Positions 58,570-64,000 of a stretch of 64,000 bases of DNA are shown piece by piece. The stretch is from Phycisphaerales bacterium (GTDB taxonomy: Bacteria; Planctomycetota; Phycisphaerae; Phycisphaerales; UBA1924), in NCBI GenBank assembly GCA_020845755.1, contig JADLFE010000007.1, positions 186,001 to 250,000 on the forward strand, given 5' to 3'. The translations under genes were made by a program, and so were the position numbers. Positions within the stretch are counted from its first letter, which is position 1; each line of letters begins with the position of its first letter. The notes below the pieces were generated by a model. It saw only the letters and a list, made by a program, of their open reading frames with translations. It searched no databases and was not told the origin of the DNA.

Positions 58570-60300
58570 ATGCGGACCATCGCGATCATCAATCAAAAAG
58601 GCGGCTGCGGCAAGACGACCAGCGCGATCAACCTCGCCGGAGTCTGGGCCAAACGCGGGATCCGCACCCTCCTGGTCGACCTCGACCCGCAGTCGCATTG
58701 CGCCGCGGGCCTGGGCATCCCCGAGGCTCGCATCGACCTCGACATCGCCGACGCCCTCCTCACGCCAGCACGCTCGGTGGACCAGAGCCGGCTGCTCTGG
58801 CGCGTCGCACGCGGGCTGGACTTGGCCCCCAGCCGGATGAAACTCGCCGGTCTTGAAGCCGCCCGCGGCGGATTGGCGGACAAGCCCGACAAGGAACGCC
58901 GCCTCGCCAACCTCCTCCACCACTTCGCCACGGACTACGACGCCGCCATCATCGACTGCCCCCCATCGATCGGTCTCCTCACCTTCAACGCCCTTACCGC
59001 CGCCACCACCGTCCTCATCCCCGTCGAAACCGGCTACTTTGCACTCCAGGGGGCTGCTAAGCAGGTCCAGACCGTCGAGAGCCTCAACCGACGCATCGGG
59101 GTCCAGACTCCGGTCCGGCTCTTCGGAACACTCCACGATCCAGACGACGTTCACTCCTCGGCCCTGCTCGATGAACTCCGTCGCCAGTTCGCCGAACGTG
59201 TCGCCCCCGTCGCGATCCGGCGTGACCCCAAACTCAAAGAAGCCGCGGCGTTCGGCCGCCCCATCATCGACCACGACCACGAGTCTCACGGCGCGATCGA
59301 CTACGCCCTCCTCTCCGACTGGCTGCTGTCCGTGATCGGCATGTCGGCCGAGGCGTCCGCCGCCAGCGGCGCATCGCCCGTCCGCGTCATCACGAGCCCC
59401 GCCGTCGCTGCCGAGGTCGCCCATCGCGTCGCCAGCGCCGGCGAGACACTCCGCCCGGGCCTTCACGAAATTCCGGCCATCAACGAGTCAACGCCCGAAC
59501 TGGCGACGGTTGATGCGGTCCATGACAACCACGCGCCGCACGACGAGCACCACGCTGAAATCCTCGCGGCCCATCAGCCCGGTGTCCATGGCGGCGCCCA
59601 GGGTGGAACGCATCACGCCCATCTGGCCGAGGCTCACACCCCGCGCGTTGGTGTGTCGGGCCAAGCCAACGCCGGCATCCACAGCGCTCCCATCCCACCA
59701 GCGTCGAGCATCTCCCGAACCAACCCACCGACACCGAACGCCGTTTCGCCGGCTCAGCACGCTGCGCCCCCGGCCGCACCGAGTCACACCAATCCCTCTC
59801 TCGAGCCGCTCGTCGAATCCCGCATTTCGCGCGCTCAAGACGTGGCCAGGCGCGCCCAGAAACTCCTGCGGCGCGAGCACGAGGCCGAAGCCGCCGCGGC
59901 CGCGATACCCCACGCGCCGATCCACACGACCCACACGCCCGAGCCGACTCGGGTCACGCTGATCCATGATCCGCTCGAGGTCGCCGAGCCGGTCAAGACC
60001 CCGTCGGGTGTGGCACGCCTCTTTGGCGTGCGCGTGACACGTCAGGGCGTGCTCTTCGTGCAGCCGAATTCGCTCGGGAGCGATGTCTTCGTCGCCGGCA
60101 CGTTCAACAACTGGTCGCCCGACGCCCACCGCCTCCGCGCCAACCCGCACCTGGGCGTGCTGGAACTCTGCATCGCTGTGCCGCCGGGACGCCATTCCTA
60201 CCGGCTGATCATCGACGGGCGTTGGTGCGCCGATTCATTCAACCCGGGCACCGAGATCAACCCGTTCGGCGAGCACAACAGCGTCGTCAACGTCGAGTGA
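58570..60300 (+). CDS. ParA-like ATPase fused to a C-terminal glycogen-binding (CBM48) domain
   Basis: This is a 576 aa two-domain protein. Residues 1-260 are a ParA ATPase: deviant Walker A with Lys10 and Lys15 in NQKGGCGKTTSAINLAG, Walker A' VDLDPQSHCAAGLG, Walker B IIDCPPSIGLLTFNALT, and the Lys-rich C-terminal DNA-interacting part. Residues 260-480 are Ala/Pro/His-rich and disordered. Residues 487-574 match the AMPK-beta/isoamylase-N (CBM48) glycogen-binding domain: VFVAGTFNNWSPDAHRL, ELCIAVPPGRHSYRLIIDGRW and the NPFGEHNSVVNV ending. The two sugar-stacking Trp (about 515 and 552) are both present. The ATG at 58570 is used because it begins directly at the ParA fold; a GTG at 58522 is also possible. 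The downstream gene begins 31 bp later and probably belongs to the same system. Confidence 0.9.
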   Translation: MRTIAIINQKGGCGKTTSAINLAGVWAKRGIRTLLVDLDPQSHCAAGLGIPEARIDLDIADALLTPARSVDQSRLLWRVARGLDLAPSRMKLAGLEAARGGLADKPDKERRLANLLHHFATDYDAAIIDCPPSIGLLTFNALTAATTVLIPVETGYFALQGAAKQVQTVESLNRRIGVQTPVRLFGTLHDPDDVHSSALLDELRRQFAERVAPVAIRRDPKLKEAAAFGRPIIDHDHESHGAIDYALLSDWLLSVIGMSAEASAASGASPVRVITSPAVAAEVAHRVASAGETLRPGLHEIPAINESTPELATVDAVHDNHAPHDEHHAEILAAHQPGVHGGAQGGTHHAHLAEAHTPRVGVSGQANAGIHSAPIPPASSISRTNPPTPNAVSPAQHAAPPAAPSHTNPSLEPLVESRISRAQDVARRAQKLLRREHEAEAAAAAIPHAPIHTTHTPEPTRVTLIHDPLEVAEPVKTPSGVARLFGVRVTRQGVLFVQPNSLGSDVFVAGTFNNWSPDAHRLRANPHLGVLELCIAVPPGRHSYRLIIDGRWCADSFNPGTEINPFGEHNSVVNVE

Positions 60301-60331
60301 GCCCCAGAGGGATCAAGAGGGAGCCAAGCCG

Positions 60332-61855
60332 ATGTCCACGCTCAACGACGCGCCGTTCCCGTTCCAACGCGCGCCGCAACCCACCGATTCGCTCGCCGAA
60401 CTCTTCCTGGGCGACGGGCCGCTCGCGCCCGCGCGCGCCACCGAAGCGCCAACAGGCCGCGCTGCTGAGGGTATCGCACGCCCAGCGCTTCAGGCCTGCC
60501 CCGCGCCGATCTCGATCTCGGGCACATCCATCGCCGACGATTCCACGCGCGCCACCGAATCCGCCTCGCCCCCCGAGGCTCGCGTCGAAGCGCTGATCCT
60601 CGGTCACCTTCCCGTGCTGGCGTCGGCCTGGGTGGGGCAGTTCTCCAGGATCAGCGTCGAGAGCGCGGGAGGCCCGGTTGCGCTCCTGCGCGTGCGTGCC
60701 GGCAGCATCAGCGTCGATCTCTTCGACGCCACCGCCGATATCCCGCCCTGCCCCACCATCGAAGACGCGATCCGTGGCGCGAGCACCCACGCGCGCCGAT
60801 GGCTGATCCAGGTCGACGAGACCGACGAGCCCACGCTCGCATCGCTCCCCTCGATCGGTTCCCTGACGCTGCTCTGCGGCTCGGACGACGCCGCCGTCGT
60901 CGCCTGCTATCGCACGCTGAAGTCCCTCGGCTCGCGCGACGAGACGAGCGAGAAGAGCGTGCGCCTTGCGATCATGGGTGCAGCGGGCGACAAGGCCAAG
61001 GCCGCCGCCGACAAACTCGCCGCCGCGTCGCGAACTTTTCTTGGCCGCGAGGTCGAACTCGTCCCCGGCGCGACGAAGGTCTCCGCATGGAACTCGCGCA
61101 CGCTCTTCCGCGGGATGGCCTCGGCGTCATTGGATTCGCTCGTGCCGCTCCTTGAATGCCGCGGCACAGCGATGCCCGCCAGCGCCGCGCCGGTGCCGCC
61201 GGAAGCCACGATCATCGCCGGCGATCGTTCTCGCAACGTGACGCGCACCGACGCGTTCCGTGCCGCACTCCGCGACGTGTTGGCACCAGGCAGCGAAGCG
61301 GGCCCGCGCGAATCTCGCGAGCCGCGCCGCCCCCTCGACCCCGTCCTCTCGATCCCGAACACTCCGGCGGCGATGTCGGCGCCGGCACCGAGTTGGATCG
61401 CGCCGAAGACTCCTCCTGCTGGCGCTCAATCACCCCGAGCGAATATGCCTGCCGCGGGTCACTCCGCATCGCGCGGCATCTCGCAACCGGCTGGCACGCC
61501 AAGCGGCCTGGTCAGTCTCATCGAAGGACTCTCACCGATCTCGCTGGCGTGTCCTGTCGCGCCGGGCGTTGCGATGGCGCGTGACGCCGCGGGCTCGCTC
61601 CATCTGGTCGCAAGGTCGGATTCTGCGATCGATGTCGGGCGTGCCTGGTGCGAACTCGACGCCGCCGCCGGTTGGGCGATGGTCAACGCCGCGCTGCTGG
61701 CCGCCGCCGCGTCGGTACGGATCGCAATGCCCACGCGGCACCTGCTGGCGTGTGATCCCCGCGAGGCGCGCCGTCTTCTCGACAGCGGCGTGCGTGTCTA
61801 CGCGATGTGCGCCAATAAAGACGGGACGCCGATCGCCGGCGTCCCGCTCAACTAA
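60332..61855 (+). CDS. Unknown protein, probable P-loop-less MinD-like partner of ParA-CBM48
   Basis: I do not recognise a named family. The 507 aa protein begins with a disordered, Pro/Ala-rich part (1-85), followed by helices and strands. Residues about 150-275 read like the second half of a MinD/FlhG-type fold: RRWLIQVDETDEPTL, a LLCGSDDAAVVACYRTLKSL strand-helix (equivalent to the 'PEp.....Y.lik.l' part of FlhG), VRLAIMGAAGDKAKAAADKL and REVELVPGATKVSAWNSRTL. No Walker A lysine is visible, so it should not hydrolyse ATP itself. A Pro-rich linker follows (about 340-400) and then a C-terminal globular part. It lies 31 bp after the ParA-CBM48 gene, so the two probably work together. The fold assignment is inference. 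Confidence 0.62.
   Translation: MSTLNDAPFPFQRAPQPTDSLAELFLGDGPLAPARATEAPTGRAAEGIARPALQACPAPISISGTSIADDSTRATESASPPEARVEALILGHLPVLASAWVGQFSRISVESAGGPVALLRVRAGSISVDLFDATADIPPCPTIEDAIRGASTHARRWLIQVDETDEPTLASLPSIGSLTLLCGSDDAAVVACYRTLKSLGSRDETSEKSVRLAIMGAAGDKAKAAADKLAAASRTFLGREVELVPGATKVSAWNSRTLFRGMASASLDSLVPLLECRGTAMPASAAPVPPEATIIAGDRSRNVTRTDAFRAALRDVLAPGSEAGPRESREPRRPLDPVLSIPNTPAAMSAPAPSWIAPKTPPAGAQSPRANMPAAGHSASRGISQPAGTPSGLVSLIEGLSPISLACPVAPGVAMARDAAGSLHLVARSDSAIDVGRAWCELDAAAGWAMVNAALLAAAASVRIAMPTRHLLACDPREARRLLDSGVRVYAMCANKDGTPIAGVPLN
61822..61846 (-). terminator. Hairpin terminator for clpX, inside the 3' end of the convergent gene
   Basis: A perfect 10-bp stem (CGGGACGCCG with CGGCGTCCCG, 5-base loop) is encoded within the last codons of the convergent unknown gene (DGTPIAGVPLN). 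On the minus strand it is followed by TCTTTATTGG, so it can end clpX transcripts. The plus strand lacks a T-run. Confidence 0.75.
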
Positions 61856-61877
61856 CACGTGATTTCAAACGCCCGGC

Positions 61878-63209
<1,332 letters not shown>

Positions 63210-63340
63210 TCGTCCCTCTTGCGTCTGTTGGCGGCTCGATCCCGGGCCCGGCCCCGGGCCTCAGTCTATCGGCCAAACCGTGCCCGATCTGCACGCACAT
63301 CCGGCAGATTTCGCGCCCGCGCCGTCTTCGTCCGTTTGTG

Positions 63341-63661
63341 TTATTCGCTGCTGGCCTTGGGCGGTTTGGGTGTGTCCTTTGTCATCCGCGACACCATCGA
63401 TTTTCGGGCCGCATCAAACTCCTCGGGAGTTATCTCGCCCGAATCTCTCAAGTGCCTCAACTGGTCCATCAGTCCCGCCTGATCGGCCGTGGATGATTCC
63501 GCCCCCAGCATCCTTCGTCGCACGAGCAGGATCACCAAACCAAGTACGACCGCCGCACTGATCAGCAATCCCACCACGAAAAATATCTGGCTCGGCGATG
63601 TGCGCGGCGACTGCGCCAGCATTTCCATCGGCGCGAATATGGAGAATCCGGGAGTGCTCAT
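63341..63661 (-). CDS. SHOCT-domain membrane protein, 106 aa
   Basis: This is a small single-span membrane protein. The N-terminal third is polar, then one hydrophobic helix (IFFVVGLLISAAVVLGLVILLV) with basic RRR after it, then a C-terminal SHOCT motif (LMDQLRHLRDSGEITPEEFDAARKSMVSRM). SHOCT ('short C-terminal') regions are helix-turn-helix tails of unknown role common on membrane proteins. The start at 63661 (MSTPGF) is chosen because the longer ORF adds a polar piece without homology. The gene lies upstream of clpX with no clear functional link. Confidence 0.8.
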   Translation of the reverse strand: MSTPGFSIFAPMEMLAQSPRTSPSQIFFVVGLLISAAVVLGLVILLVRRRMLGAESSTADQAGLMDQLRHLRDSGEITPEEFDAARKSMVSRMTKDTPKPPKASSE

Positions 63662-63772
63662 TGTCGATCCGGAAGATAGGCGACCATCCGCCCCCCTCAC
63701 CGGCGATTCATCGGACCCACGCACGCACCGCGTTGAATTGTCCCTCGCAATGTGTGAATGACCAGTGCCCGC

Positions 63773-64000
63773 TCACCCGCGGCCCGACGCGATCGCGTCC
63801 CGCAGCGGCACAAGGAACGTCGGGACCACTCGCGTCTCCGCCAGTTCCTCTCCAACCGACGCCAGGCGATCGAAGATCCTGCCCATGTCCTTCAGGTCCA
63901 TCACCGACCCGAACTTCCGCAGCGTCAGGTACACGCTGATCGGCTCCGGAGCCGCCTCGGGATTCTGCGTTTGCTGGGCCGTCCGCGTCTTCACCTCAAA
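63773..64000 (-). CDS. Partial gene at window edge, unknown function
   Basis: The frame is open to the right edge, so the true start lies beyond the window; a GTG at 63994 would give 73 aa but is probably internal. The visible end reads FEVKTRTAQQTQNPEAAPEPISVYLTLRKFGSVMDLKDMGRIFDRLASVGEELAETRVVPTFLVPLRDAIASGRG as three separate readable parts: a polar linker, a beta strand (ISVYLTLRKFG), and a helix-rich end (MGRIFDRLASVGEELAE). I cannot name the family from this part. Confidence 0.55.
   Translation of the reverse strand, partial: FEVKTRTAQQTQNPEAAPEPISVYLTLRKFGSVMDLKDMGRIFDRLASVGEELAETRVVPTFLVPLRDAIASGRG

Overview
The window is a strongly GC-rich, densely coded piece of a Gram-negative-type bacterial chromosome. 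Its content fits the Planctomycetota, most likely class Phycisphaerae; this placement is inference, as no rRNA is present. The clues are two secreted proteins ending in a PEP-CTERM-like anchor of the planctomycete 'IPAPASLALLGLGGL...RRRR' type, a short secretin-like secreted protein, a MurE carrying the DNPR meso-diaminopimelate motif, lipid A genes (lpxA and a PagL-like deacylase), and long stretches of planctomycete-style genes of unknown function. Almost everything is ordinary chromosomal housekeeping. I see no insertion sequence, prophage, CRISPR array or rRNA operon. There are two tRNA genes (Thr-CGT and Glu-CTC).

Layout. 0-7 kb: queA and murE on +; groES, aroA and an M24 peptidase as an overlapping minus operon; apt divergent from groES. 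7-9 kb: two tandem, roughly 80% identical PEP-CTERM-type proteins, each with its own terminator. 9-16 kb: long thyX, a TPR/gluzincin/PDZ protease, a very unusual Asn/Thr/Phe/Tyr-rich repeat protein with a clear terminator, a secretin-like secreted protein, a small membrane protein and a HAD phosphatase. 16-24 kb: full-length gcvP with a Cys-rich insertion, an M28/PDZ peptidase and a DEAD-box-type helicase whose motif II reads DEVD. 23-33 kb: minus operon DinB-like metal-binding protein, nadB, lipoprotein; plus series thioesterase, STAS protein, purN, hrpA; then tRNA-Thr. 33-44 kb: PilZ, YggS, peroxiredoxin, chemoreceptor, gpmI, PagL-like protein, response regulator-GGDEF with an HPt protein, tRNA-Glu, a sugar-isomerase-like protein, a probable frameshifted membrane protein and a histidine kinase. 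44-50 kb: rpsO, pnp and a cold-shock protein, then an aspartate aminotransferase and lipB. 50-57 kb: lpxA, a metallo-beta-lactamase-fold protein, a methyltransferase and glycosyltransferases, facing a minus cluster of FkbM methyltransferase and two GT2 enzymes (surface glycan work). 56-64 kb: rsfS, aroB, a ParA ATPase fused to a glycogen-binding (CBM48) domain, its unknown partner, clpX, a SHOCT-type membrane protein and a partial gene at the edge.

The two most novel-looking items are the ParA-CBM48 fusion with its downstream partner, which itself looks like a P-loop-less MinD-type fold (58570-61855), and the repeat protein at 12179-13378, which looks like a low-complexity, self-associating structural protein. 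Smaller oddities are the Cys cluster in GcvP, the DEVD helicase, the altered metal motif in the MBL protein, the insertion next to the catalytic Lys of LipB, and a one-base frameshift near 43150. Long antisense ORFs across the real genes are by-products of high GC and were left out. All domain calls come from reading motifs by eye, without database searches.
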